Below, in pieces: positions 44,006-52,248 of a stretch of 64,000 bases of DNA. The notes under the pieces are model-generated. The model saw nothing but the letters and a program-made list of their open reading frames with translations, ran no database searches and was not told the origin of the DNA. The stretch covers positions 62,001-126,000 of the forward strand of contig NZ_JADPEG010000007.1 in the NCBI RefSeq assembly GCF_015667585.1, read 5' to 3'. The translations under genes were made by a program, and so were the position numbers. The first letter of the stretch is position 1; every line of letters starts with the position of its first letter. This DNA is from Clostridium sp. D33t1_170424_F3. GTDB taxonomy: Bacteria; Bacillota; Clostridia; Oscillospirales; Acutalibacteraceae.

Positions 44006-45619
44006 ATGAAACGACTGGCGGCGGTGCTGCTCTGTTTCTCCCTCCTATTGTGCGTTACCTCCTGCGAGGAAAAAGCGCCGAGCAACGCCAATAAATCCTT
44101 TCAATACCATTTGGACGCGGAACCGAAAACACTTGATCCGCAGATTGCCAACGATACATCGGGCACAATCCTGATCCAGGCACTGTTTGAAGGCCTGACA
44201 CGGCTGGACGCGGATGGTAATCCAACCCCCGGCGTGGCAGAAAGCTGGACTTCCAACCATACTTTCACGGAATTCACCTTTACCCTGCGGCAGGACGCCG
44301 TATGGAACGACAAAGAAAAAACGCCTGTCACAGCGGACGACTTCGTCTACGCGTTCCGCCGTGCGCTTGATCCCGCAACCGGCTCCACCACCAGTGATCC
44401 GCTGCTGTGCATCCAAAACGCCCGGGCGGTCCGCAGCGGGGAGCTCCCTTTGGAACAGCTGGGCGTAACCGCAGCGGGAACGCACAAACTTGTGGTAACT
44501 CTGGCTTATCCGTACGAGGATTTTCCAAAGCTAACCGCCTCCGCTGTCTGCATGCCGTGCCATGAACCGTTTTTTGAATCTACCAAGGGCCGCTACGGCT
44601 TGGAGAAATCCACCCTGCTCGGAAACGGCCCGTTTGCTATCGACGGAATCTACGGCTGGGAACACGGCTCCTACATCAACCTGCGCCGGTTCTCCGGTTA
44701 TTCCGGCGACATAAAGCCGCTGCCCTCCGACATCAAATTCAGCATTGGCAGCAAAAAGGCAGATGTCTCCGACCCCATTGCCGCATTAAAAGACGGCACG
44801 GTGGATGCAATTGCCATGCCGGCCGAGCGCGTGGAAGAAGCCAGGGAAATGGGCTGCACAATCACCCGCTTTGAGGACACCACCTGGGGGCTCTGCTTCA
44901 ATACGCAAAACGCGCTGATGCGGAATCTGAACATCCGAAAAGCGTTTACCCAGTCGTTTGACCGCGCAAAGGTCCTTTCTCACCTTCCTGCCGGAACCAC
45001 AGCGGCGGAAAATATTATCACGCCGGATACCAAGCTGTTTGGAAAAAACTACCGCGAGCAGGCGGGCAGCGCTTTTTATCTACAACAGGACAATCAAGCG
45101 GCGCAGTTTCTTGCCGCCGGTATTCGGGAACTGGGGCTGGAAACGCTGCCCAAGGTGACGATCCTCTGCCCGGACGACCCGGAGGTGCGCCTGATGGTCA
45201 ACGAAATGCTGACCGAATGGAACGCCCAGTTTGACTATTATTTTAATATGGAATCGCTTTCTAAAAAGGAACTCGCTTCCCGCATCGCCAGCGGCAATTA
45301 CCAGCTTGCCATCTGCTCCATCACACCGGATGCGGAAGGGCCGCTCGCTGTTCTGAACCTCTTTAAAAGCAGCAGCCAAAACAACCCCGCGGGCCTGCGC
45401 TCCGCCGGATACGACGAACATCTTTCCGCCGCGGAACATCAGAACGGCGCGGAGGCGGCCGCCACCTGCGCCGCCATGGAGCGCTATTTAAACGAACAGT
45501 GTATCTTTTACCCGCTCTATTACGAAAGCCACTATTTCGCCTCTGCGCCGGGCGTGACCGGCATCGTCTTTCATCCCTACGGCGGCGGGGTCGATTTCAT
45601 CAGCGCTGGCAAGGGCTGA
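44006..45619 (+). CDS. Oligopeptide-binding lipoprotein (OppA family), orphan
   Basis: This 537-residue family 5 solute-binding lipoprotein has a signal peptide with lipobox VTSC (Cys20), the N-terminal YHLDAEPKTLDPQIANDTSG motif and the usual EDFVYAFRRALDP region. It is only distantly related to the OppA of the 21-27 kb operon and has no permease or ATPase genes beside it, so it probably feeds the same Opp transporter or one elsewhere. AAGGAG lies eight bases upstream. The following VOC and GNAT genes are close enough to be co-transcribed. Confidence 0.92.
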   Translation: MKRLAAVLLCFSLLLCVTSCEEKAPSNANKSFQYHLDAEPKTLDPQIANDTSGTILIQALFEGLTRLDADGNPTPGVAESWTSNHTFTEFTFTLRQDAVWNDKEKTPVTADDFVYAFRRALDPATGSTTSDPLLCIQNARAVRSGELPLEQLGVTAAGTHKLVVTLAYPYEDFPKLTASAVCMPCHEPFFESTKGRYGLEKSTLLGNGPFAIDGIYGWEHGSYINLRRFSGYSGDIKPLPSDIKFSIGSKKADVSDPIAALKDGTVDAIAMPAERVEEAREMGCTITRFEDTTWGLCFNTQNALMRNLNIRKAFTQSFDRAKVLSHLPAGTTAAENIITPDTKLFGKNYREQAGSAFYLQQDNQAAQFLAAGIRELGLETLPKVTILCPDDPEVRLMVNEMLTEWNAQFDYYFNMESLSKKELASRIASGNYQLAICSITPDAEGPLAVLNLFKSSSQNNPAGLRSAGYDEHLSAAEHQNGAEAAATCAAMERYLNEQCIFYPLYYESHYFASAPGVTGIVFHPYGGGVDFISAGKG

Positions 45620-45645
45620 TTGCATGCAAAAAGGAAGGAATGGAT

Positions 45646-46014
45646 ATGATTACCTCTATGACCGCTTTTTATCCCTGTCTTGACCTCGCGGAGACACAGG
45701 ACTTTTACACGCGGGTGATCGGCCTGCAAACGGTTTTCTCCGCAGAGACAGTCCGTATTTTCGGCGCAGGGCACGGCTCGTTTGCATTTGTCCAATATGG
45801 CGACGGCCAGACCGCCTCGGGCAAACTGTGCCTGTCCCTGAATTGTGCCAGCCGGGAGGATGTCGACGCGGAATACCGGCGCATCCTGGCGCTGGGCGTC
45901 CAACCCAAGAGCTGTCCGGCACAGCATCCCTCCCAACCGGTTTACTCCTTTTTTCTGGAAGATCCAAACGGTTACACCGTCGAATTTCAGAAAATCGACG
46001 GGCTGAACCTTTGA
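45646..46014 (+). CDS. VOC (glyoxalase/bleomycin-resistance fold) family protein
   Basis: This 122-residue protein is a single VOC module (MITSMTAFYPCLDLAETQDF at the start, FFLEDPNGYTVEFQK at the end). The C-terminal Glu (EFQK) is a normal metal ligand, but the first metal His is not evident, so catalysis is doubtful. The start at 45646 has GGAAGG seven bases upstream; the ATG six bases earlier overlaps that site. It follows the peptide-binding protein gene by 26 bp. Confidence 0.83.
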   Translation: MITSMTAFYPCLDLAETQDFYTRVIGLQTVFSAETVRIFGAGHGSFAFVQYGDGQTASGKLCLSLNCASREDVDAEYRRILALGVQPKSCPAQHPSQPVYSFFLEDPNGYTVEFQKIDGLNL

Positions 46015-46030
46015 TTACAGGACTGCCAAA

Positions 46031-46483
46031 ATGAAAAACGCCATAAAATTAACATACGAACCGGCTAACGCAGCCGATGCTGAAGCCATCTTTCTCCTGA
46101 ACAAAGACCAGATTGACCGCTATGAAGACCTGCAGTCCATCGATTACGAAAAAGCGCTGACGTGGGTACGGCAAAAAATCACATCGCATATCGGAGCGTA
46201 TATTCGCATTCTCTATGAAAACCAAAAGGCCGGATACTGCTATTTCCATCCTGTCAATGGCAAAATGGAACTGGATGACCTGTGTATTCTTCCCGCCTTT
46301 CAAAACAGAGGCATTGGTACTGCCGTTTTGCTGCAATGTTGTTCTAACACCGATTTGCCAATCTATTTGTATGTCTTTACCGCCAACATCGGAGCGGTCG
46401 CATTGTATACCAGGTTGGGATTCCAGATTCGGAATACCTTTTCCAGCGGAAGGCTGCTTCTGCAAAAAGACGGGTCCCGCTGA
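46031..46483 (+). CDS. GNAT-family N-acetyltransferase
   Basis: This 150-residue protein has the acetyl-CoA motif A LPAFQNRGIGTAVL and the C-terminal NIGAVALYTRLGFQ. It is 16 bp downstream of the VOC gene, last before a strong bidirectional terminator. Substrate not predictable. Confidence 0.88.
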   Translation: MKNAIKLTYEPANAADAEAIFLLNKDQIDRYEDLQSIDYEKALTWVRQKITSHIGAYIRILYENQKAGYCYFHPVNGKMELDDLCILPAFQNRGIGTAVLLQCCSNTDLPIYLYVFTANIGAVALYTRLGFQIRNTFSSGRLLLQKDGSR

Positions 46484-46516
46484 TTTTATGTCTTACCCTT
46501 CCCCAAAAAATTGCAG

Positions 46517-46556
46517 AAAATACCGCTTTGCCATGTACATGGCAAAGCGGTATTTT
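46517..46556. terminator. Bidirectional terminator GNAT / ACT protein
   Basis: A perfect 40-bp palindrome-like hairpin (AAAATACCGCTTTGCCATG with its complement) separates two convergent genes. Confidence 0.92.
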
Positions 46557-46580
46557 CTATCTGTATCAATCTTTTAAAAA

Positions 46581-47012
46581 TTACATTCCGTAGATTTCTT
46601 CCGCACTCAAAATGGTGATGCCGTTTTCTTTGAGCACCTCCACGGCGCGGTTGCTGTCGTCCACGCGGAGAATTACAAACGCCTTGCCGTGTTCGCGGCT
46701 GACAAAGGCGTACATGTATTCCACGCCGATGGTATTGTCCGCCAAAACGCGCAGCGCCTTGGCAAACTCGCCGGGCTGGTCGTTGATCCCCATGGCGATG
46801 ACGCTGGTGAGGGATACGGTCATGCCCTTCTCTTTCAGCGCTTCCACCGCTTCCTTCGGTTTGTCGACAATCAGGCGGAGAATGCCGAAATCGCTGGTGT
46901 CTGCAATGGAAACCGCGCGGATATCCACGCCCACTTCCGCGACCGCCTCCGTGATCTCCGCCAGCCGGCCGGATTTGTTTTCCACAAAAATCGAAATCTG
47001 CTGGATCTGCAT
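46581..47012 (-). CDS. Tandem ACT-domain protein
   Basis: This 143-residue protein consists of two ACT modules (IQQISIFVENKSGRLAEITE at residues 3-22 and GEFAKALRVLADNTIGVEYM from about 81). ACT domains bind amino acids or related ligands. Such proteins commonly sit next to paaK and iorAB in anaerobes, where they may sense aromatic amino acids or aryl acids; no direct function is established to my knowledge. GGAGG lies seven bases before the ATG. It follows the first paaK by 13 bp. Confidence 0.9.
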   Translation of the reverse strand: MQIQQISIFVENKSGRLAEITEAVAEVGVDIRAVSIADTSDFGILRLIVDKPKEAVEALKEKGMTVSLTSVIAMGINDQPGEFAKALRVLADNTIGVEYMYAFVSREHGKAFVILRVDDSNRAVEVLKENGITILSAEEIYGM

Positions 47013-47025
47013 GCCAATTCCTCCT

Positions 47026-48333
47026 TTAACCTTTGTTTCGTTTGTCGATGACGCGTTTTGCTTTGCCCTCCGAACGCGGAATGGACTTGGGTTCCAACAG
47101 GCGGACCTTCGCCGCGATGTTCAGTGTGGACTGCAAGGCGTTGGCAATCTTGTGTTCCGTGCTCTCCAGGCTGCGGACGGTGTCGCTGAACATATCCTCC
47201 GTCATCTCCACCTGCACTTCCATGCAGTCCAGATTGTTGATACGGTCGATCACCAGCTGATAGCTGGGCGCCATGCCGAGCTCCAGCAGCACGCTTTCCA
47301 CCTGGGACGGGAATACGTTGATGCCGCGGATAATCAGCATATCGTCCGTGCGTCCGCGCGGTTTGCCCATGCGGACCAGGGTTCTTCCGCACTCGCAGGT
47401 TTCGTGGTTCAGCGTACAGATGTCGCGCGTGCGGTAACGGATCAGCGGCAGCGCCTCTTTGCCGATGCACGTAAAGACCAACTCGCCGAACTCGCCGTCC
47501 GCCAGGGATTTGCCCGTCTCCGGGTCGATAATCTCCGGGAAGAACATATCCTCGTTGACGTGCATGCCCGCCTGCATCTGGCATTCGCAGGAAACGCCGG
47601 GGCCGGCAATCTCCGAAAGGCCGTAAATATCGTAAGCGCGGATGTCGAGCAGCCGCTCAATCTCGCGGCGCATCTCCTCCGTCCACGGCTCCGCGCCGAA
47701 GATTCCGGCGCGCAGCTTCAGCGATTTGGGATCGATCCCCATGTCGCGGACCGTCTCGCCGATATACATCGCATAGGACGGCGTACAGCACAGGATGTCG
47801 GAACCGTAATCCTGCATAATCTGTACCTGCCGCTTGGTGTTTCCGGTGGAAACCGGGATTGCCGTCGCGCCCAGCTTTTCCGCGCCATAGTGGAGACCCA
47901 TGCCGCCCGTGAACAGCCCATAGCCGTAGGAAACATGCACATAGTCCGACTTGGTGCCGCCCACCGCAACAATACTGCGGGCCGCGCTGCGGGCCCACAC
48001 GTCGATGTCATGTTTGGTATATCCCACAACCGTCTGTTTGCCGGTGGTGCCGGAAGACGCGTGGATGCGCACCAGCTGTTCCTTCGGCACGGCAAACATG
48101 CCAAAGGGATAGTTGTCGCGCAGGTCGTCCTTATAGGTAAACGGCAGCTTGCTGATGTCGTCGATCGACTTGATATCCCCCGGCAGCAAGCCGATCTCAT
48201 CAAACCGCTTTTTATAAAGCGGTACGTTGTTATAGGCCATATGGACCATTTTTACCAGCTTTTTGGACTGGATATAATGCAGCACCTCGCGGGAAGCGCA
48301 TTCCAGCTCCGGCTCAAAATAATTCCCGTGCAT
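47026..48333 (-). CDS. paaK: Phenylacetate-CoA ligase (copy 1)
   Basis: This ~435-residue adenylate-forming enzyme activates aryl acetates to CoA thioesters with ATP. It shows [26 protein letters not shown] and [17 protein letters not shown]. Start options are close together (TTG 48354, ATG 48342, ATG 48333); I prefer 48333 because AGAGGG is nine bases upstream. It is downstream of iorB by 40 bp. With IorAB producing aryl-CoA it may run in the acid-releasing, ATP-forming direction; that direction is inference. Confidence 0.93.
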   Translation of the reverse strand: MHGNYFEPELECASREVLHYIQSKKLVKMVHMAYNNVPLYKKRFDEIGLLPGDIKSIDDISKLPFTYKDDLRDNYPFGMFAVPKEQLVRIHASSGTTGKQTVVGYTKHDIDVWARSAARSIVAVGGTKSDYVHVSYGYGLFTGGMGLHYGAEKLGATAIPVSTGNTKRQVQIMQDYGSDILCCTPSYAMYIGETVRDMGIDPKSLKLRAGIFGAEPWTEEMRREIERLLDIRAYDIYGLSEIAGPGVSCECQMQAGMHVNEDMFFPEIIDPETGKSLADGEFGELVFTCIGKEALPLIRYRTRDICTLNHETCECGRTLVRMGKPRGRTDDMLIIRGINVFPSQVESVLLELGMAPSYQLVIDRINNLDCMEVQVEMTEDMFSDTVRSLESTEHKIANALQSTLNIAAKVRLLEPKSIPRSEGKAKRVIDKRNKG

Positions 48334-48373
48334 TTGTTTCATCCCTCTTTTCAAAAACTGATCCCCTTATATT

Positions 48374-48955
48374 TCAGACCTCAGCATTGTAGCCCAGTTC
48401 AAAGGCTTTCAGGTTCAGGTCAATAAATTTCTGCGGCACCGTGGCCTTGATGGTGTCGATCCAGACCTCTTTGGGCAGGTCGAGCTTTTTGGCCATCGCG
48501 CCGATAAGCACTACATTGACCGCCTTGACGGAGCCGGCCTGTTCCGCCAGCCCCAGCGCGTCGATGGCGACCATCTTCGCGCCCTGCTTTTTCACCTCGC
48601 CGAGGATATCCTCCGGATATTCCTTCTGGCCTGTGACGACGGACATCGGGTCCATCTGCTGCGTGTTGACGATCACAGTACCGTCCGGCTTGAGCCACGG
48701 CAGGTAACGCGCCGCCTCCAGCGCCTCAAAGGCGAGCAGGATATCCGCGCCGCCCTGCGCGATGATCGGGGAATAGACCTTTTCGCCATAGCGCACATAG
48801 GTCACAACGGAGCCGCCGCGCTGGCTCATGCCGTGCACTTCGGAAACCTTTACGTCAACGCCCTGGTTCAGCATGGCGTTGCCCAAAACGCGGCTGGTCA
48901 ACAGGGTGCCCTGTCCGCCCACGCCGACAATCATAATACTTTTTACGTTGCTCAT
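48374..48955 (-). CDS. iorB: Indolepyruvate:ferredoxin oxidoreductase beta subunit
   Basis: This 193-residue subunit (IMIVGVGGQGTLLTSRVLGN start, EVHGMSQRGGSV motif) partners IorA. Its ATG overlaps the iorA stop as ATGA, with GGAGG seven bases upstream, indicating translational coupling. The longer open frame upstream is out of register with the family and lies inside iorA. Confidence 0.96.
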   Translation of the reverse strand: MSNVKSIMIVGVGGQGTLLTSRVLGNAMLNQGVDVKVSEVHGMSQRGGSVVTYVRYGEKVYSPIIAQGGADILLAFEALEAARYLPWLKPDGTVIVNTQQMDPMSVVTGQKEYPEDILGEVKKQGAKMVAIDALGLAEQAGSVKAVNVVLIGAMAKKLDLPKEVWIDTIKATVPQKFIDLNLKAFELGYNAEV

Positions 48956-50694
48956 GCCTGTACCTCCTGCTCTGTGATGGCTGTCTTCGGGCACAAGGTC
49001 GTACACACGCCACAGCCCACGCACTGGGTGTAGTCGATCGCGGCCTTGCCGTTCTTCACGCTGATGGCCGGGCATCCGATGCCCAGGCAGGCTTTACAGC
49101 CGATGCATTTCTCCGTATCCACCACAAGGGAGGGCTTATGCTTCACATATTTCAGCAGCGCGCACGGACGGCGGCTGATGATCACGGAGGGTTCCTCCGC
49201 CGCCAGCTCCTCCTTGAGCGCGGCGTCCACCGCTTTCAGGTCGTACGGATCGACAACGCGCACGCGGTTGATGCCGACGGCGCGGCAGAGCGCCTCCAGG
49301 TCCACCTTTGCGGTCGGGTCGCCCTTGATATTGTAGCCGGTGGTCGGGTTCTGCTGGTGGCCGGTCATACCGGTGATGGAGTTATCCAGAACAATCACGA
49401 CGGAATTGCTCTGGTTGTACGCAATGTCGATCAGGCCCGTGACGCCGGAGTGCATAAAGGTGGAGTCGCCGATGACGGCAACGCTCTTCTGCTCGGCCTC
49501 CTTGCCGCGCGCTTTATTGTAGCCGTGCAGCGCGGAGACGGACGCACCCATGCAGACGCAGGTGTCGATTGCGCTCAGCGGAGCGGACGCGCCCAGGGTA
49601 TAGCAGCCGATGTCGCCGCTGACATAAACCTTCGCCTTCTTCAGCGTGTAGAACAGGCCCCTGTGCGGGCAGCCGCAGCACATGACCGGCGGGCGCATCG
49701 GGGTTTCCACCTCCACAGACATGACCTCCGGCTTTTCTTTTAACATACAGGCGCGGATGACGTTCTGAGAGAACTCATCGCAGCGCGGGAAGACGTCCTT
49801 GCCGTGTACGGCGATTCCGTTCTTGCGGCAGAAGGTCTCAATTACGTCGTCCAGCTCTTCAATGACATAGACTTCCTTCACTTTGGAAGCAAAGTTCTGG
49901 ATCATATGGAGCGGCAGCGGGTGCACCATGCCCAGCTTCAAATAGTTGACCGTATCTCCCAATACTTCCTTTGCGTACTGGTAGACCGCGCCGGCGGCGA
50001 TCACGCCGATTTCCGCGCCGTTGTCCTCCACCGTGTTGATTCCGGAGGTTTCCGCCCAATCAGCCAGCTTGACCAGCCGCTCCTCTACCTTATGATGTTT
50101 CGGCTTTGCAAAGGCGGGCAGCATGACGTTCTTGGCCGGGTTTTTCTCATATGGTTTGAGCTCGTGCTCCTCGCGCTCATGCAGCTCCACCGGGCTGCGG
50201 CTGTGCGAGATGCGTGTGGTCAGGCGGACAAAGACCGGCGTATCGAACTCTTCAGACAGATCGAATGCCAGCTTGGTGTAATCGCGGCACTCTGCGGAAT
50301 CCGCGGGCTCCAGCATTGGCATTTTGGCCGCGATGGCATAGTTGCGGGAATCCTGTTCGTTCTGCGAGGAGTGCAGGCCGGGGTCGTCCGCCACGCCAAA
50401 CACCATGCCGCCGTTGACGCCGATGTAGCTCATTGTGAAAAGCGGGTCCGCCGCCACATTCAGGCCCACGTGCTTCTGCGCGCAGAAGGAACGCGCGCCC
50501 GCAAAGCTTGCGCCCGCCGCGACCTCCGCCGCGACCTTCTCGTTCGGCGCCCATTCGCAGTAAATTTCATCATACTTTGCCGCGGTTTCGGTGATCTCCG
50601 TGCTGGGCGTGCCCGGATAGCTGGACACCACCTTGACGCCGGCCTCATAGAGGCCGCGCGCGACCGCTTCGTTTCCCAATAGTAATTCTTTCAT
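48952..50694 (-). CDS. iorA: Indolepyruvate:ferredoxin oxidoreductase alpha subunit
   Basis: This 580-residue thiamine-diphosphate enzyme oxidatively decarboxylates arylpyruvates (indolepyruvate, phenylpyruvate, hydroxyphenylpyruvate) to aryl-acetyl-CoA, reducing ferredoxin. The N-terminal SSYPGTPSTEITE, the TPP-binding GDSTFMHSGVTGLIDIAYNQ region and two C-terminal ferredoxin clusters (CIGCKACLGIGCP and CVGCGVCTTLCP) are intact. AAGGGAG lies before the ATG at 50694. It follows the second paaK by 16 bp. Confidence 0.97.
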   Translation of the reverse strand: MKELLLGNEAVARGLYEAGVKVVSSYPGTPSTEITETAAKYDEIYCEWAPNEKVAAEVAAGASFAGARSFCAQKHVGLNVAADPLFTMSYIGVNGGMVFGVADDPGLHSSQNEQDSRNYAIAAKMPMLEPADSAECRDYTKLAFDLSEEFDTPVFVRLTTRISHSRSPVELHEREEHELKPYEKNPAKNVMLPAFAKPKHHKVEERLVKLADWAETSGINTVEDNGAEIGVIAAGAVYQYAKEVLGDTVNYLKLGMVHPLPLHMIQNFASKVKEVYVIEELDDVIETFCRKNGIAVHGKDVFPRCDEFSQNVIRACMLKEKPEVMSVEVETPMRPPVMCCGCPHRGLFYTLKKAKVYVSGDIGCYTLGASAPLSAIDTCVCMGASVSALHGYNKARGKEAEQKSVAVIGDSTFMHSGVTGLIDIAYNQSNSVVIVLDNSITGMTGHQQNPTTGYNIKGDPTAKVDLEALCRAVGINRVRVVDPYDLKAVDAALKEELAAEEPSVIISRRPCALLKYVKHKPSLVVDTEKCIGCKACLGIGCPAISVKNGKAAIDYTQCVGCGVCTTLCPKTAITEQEVQA

Positions 50695-50710
50695 ACGATA
50701 TCTCCCTTTA

Positions 50711-52024
50711 TTATGCCTTTTCTTCCGGCTGATTGCGCAAATCCAGCACGCGCTTTGCTTTGCCCTGGAAGCGCTCCAGGGACTTCGGCTCCGCCAGCGT
50801 GACCTTTGTCTCCAAACCAAGTACGCTCTTGAGGCGGTCGTGAATCTTGCGCTGAACCGCTTCCAGCTCTCCGTAGCTGCTCAGCAGTTCCCCGCTCGTC
50901 AGCTCCACCTTCACTTCCAGCGTATCCAGGAAGTTCTGTTTGCGCACGATCAGCTGGTAGTGCGGGCCGACATGTTCCATGCCAACCAACACGCTTTCGA
51001 TCTGGGACGGGAAGACGTTGACGCCTTTGATGATGAGCATATCGTCCGTGCGTCCCATTACTTTATCCATACGCGCGTGGGTGCGGCCGCATGCGCACGG
51101 CTCGTAGTTGATGCGCGTAATGTCCTTGGTGCGGTAGCGCAGCACCGGCATGCCCTCGCGGGACAGGGTTGTCACTACCAGTTCGCCGACCTCGCCGGGG
51201 CCCTTCTGCTCCAGCGTGTCGCGGTCAATGATCTCCGGCAGGAAGTGGTCTTCCGCGAAGTGCAGGCCGCAGCGCAGCTCGCATTCGCCGGAGACGCCGG
51301 GACCGCCCAGCTCCGTCATGCCGTAGTTATCTGTAACAAACATGTGCAGGTTCTTTTCAATCTGCGCGCGCATTTCCTCGGTGCAGCCCTCGGAACCCAG
51401 CAGGCCCAGACGCAGCTTATAGGCGCTGGCCGGATACGGGGATTCCTTGACCATCTCCCCCAGGTACAGCGCGTAGGAGGGCGTCGCCACCAGCCCTGTC
51501 ACGCCGAAGTCGCGGAACATCATCAGCTGCTTCGCCGTATTGCCGGAGGACGCCGGAATAACCGTCGCTCCCAGCTTTTCCAGGCCGTAGTGGAGACCCA
51601 GCGCGCCTGTGAACAGGCCGTAGCCAAAGGAAATCTGGATAACATCGTCCTGGGTTACGCCGGACGCCGCCGCGATGCGCGCGATCAGGTCCGCCCAGAC
51701 GTCAATATCCCCCTGTGTGTAGACGCCCACCGTAGGCTTACCCGTGGTGCCAGACGACGCGTGGATGCGCACAATGTCCTTCATCGGCCGCGCCATCATA
51801 CCAAAGGGGTAGTTGTCCCGGATGTCGTCCTTTGTGGTAAACGGTATGTACTGAATATCCGACAGGGTCTTTATCTTGTCGCCGGTCACGCCGGCCGCCT
51901 GTAACCGCTCGTGATAAAACGGGATATTGTGATAGCAGTAGTCCACCATCTTCTTCAGCTTTTGCAGCTGAAGCGCCTCAATATCTGCGCGGCGCATGGT
52001 TTCCACGTCTTTTTGATAGAACAT
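50711..52024 (-). CDS. paaK: Phenylacetate-CoA ligase (copy 2)
   Basis: This ~437-residue paralogue of the enzyme at 47026-48333 has SSGTTGKPTVGVYT, YGMTELGGPGVSGEC and DDMLIIKGVNVFPSQIE. The two copies are clearly diverged, so they may prefer different aryl acids. I start at the ATG at 52024 preceded by GGTGGGGAG; an in-frame GTG at 52036 overlaps that site. It is the first gene of the operon. Confidence 0.93.
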   Translation of the reverse strand: MFYQKDVETMRRADIEALQLQKLKKMVDYCYHNIPFYHERLQAAGVTGDKIKTLSDIQYIPFTTKDDIRDNYPFGMMARPMKDIVRIHASSGTTGKPTVGVYTQGDIDVWADLIARIAAASGVTQDDVIQISFGYGLFTGALGLHYGLEKLGATVIPASSGNTAKQLMMFRDFGVTGLVATPSYALYLGEMVKESPYPASAYKLRLGLLGSEGCTEEMRAQIEKNLHMFVTDNYGMTELGGPGVSGECELRCGLHFAEDHFLPEIIDRDTLEQKGPGEVGELVVTTLSREGMPVLRYRTKDITRINYEPCACGRTHARMDKVMGRTDDMLIIKGVNVFPSQIESVLVGMEHVGPHYQLIVRKQNFLDTLEVKVELTSGELLSSYGELEAVQRKIHDRLKSVLGLETKVTLAEPKSLERFQGKAKRVLDLRNQPEEKA

Positions 52025-52052
52025 GGCGCTCCCCACCTAACCTAAAATTTAC

Positions 52053-52080
52053 CGCACCAAAGTTCAGCTTTGGTGCGGTT
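52053..52080 (-). promoter_or_regulatory. 5'-end hairpin of the paaK-ior operon leader
   Basis: ACCGCACCAAAG and CTTTGGTGCGGT form a 12-bp stem directly after the predicted transcription start, so the mRNA would begin with a stable hairpin. On the plus strand the same structure is followed by a T run, but no plus-strand gene ends here. Confidence 0.55.
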
Positions 52081-52091
52081 CTCTTTTTGTT

Positions 52092-52120
52092 ATTTTAACT
52101 CTTTTTCTGACAAATTGCAA
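52092..52120 (-). promoter_or_regulatory. Promoter of the paaK-iorAB-paaK-ACT operon
   Basis: On the minus strand TTGCAA (52115-52120), 17 bp, TAAAAT (52092-52097). Confidence 0.68.
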
Positions 52121-52196
52121 CCGTCTTTTTGTGAAACCCCCACGAATTAAAGCAAACTGTTCAGATTCAACAGCACTTTTTATTGATAATAGCCAA

Positions 52197-52223
52197 AAGC
52201 GCATGCCAAGGCGGCATGCGCTT
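52197..52223 (-). terminator. Terminator of the pst-pho operon
   Basis: AAGCGCATGCC and GGCATGCGCTT pair with a five-base loop and are followed by TTGGC on the minus strand, 26 bp past the phoR stop. Confidence 0.8.
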
Positions 52224-52248
52224 CCAATTTTCACCACGCTATAACTCT

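Noticed and set aside
52053-52080. Plus-strand terminator reading of the hairpin upstream of paaK
   Set aside because: It has a good T run on the plus strand, but no plus-strand gene ends nearby; its position at the predicted 5' end of the minus-strand operon is a better explanation.
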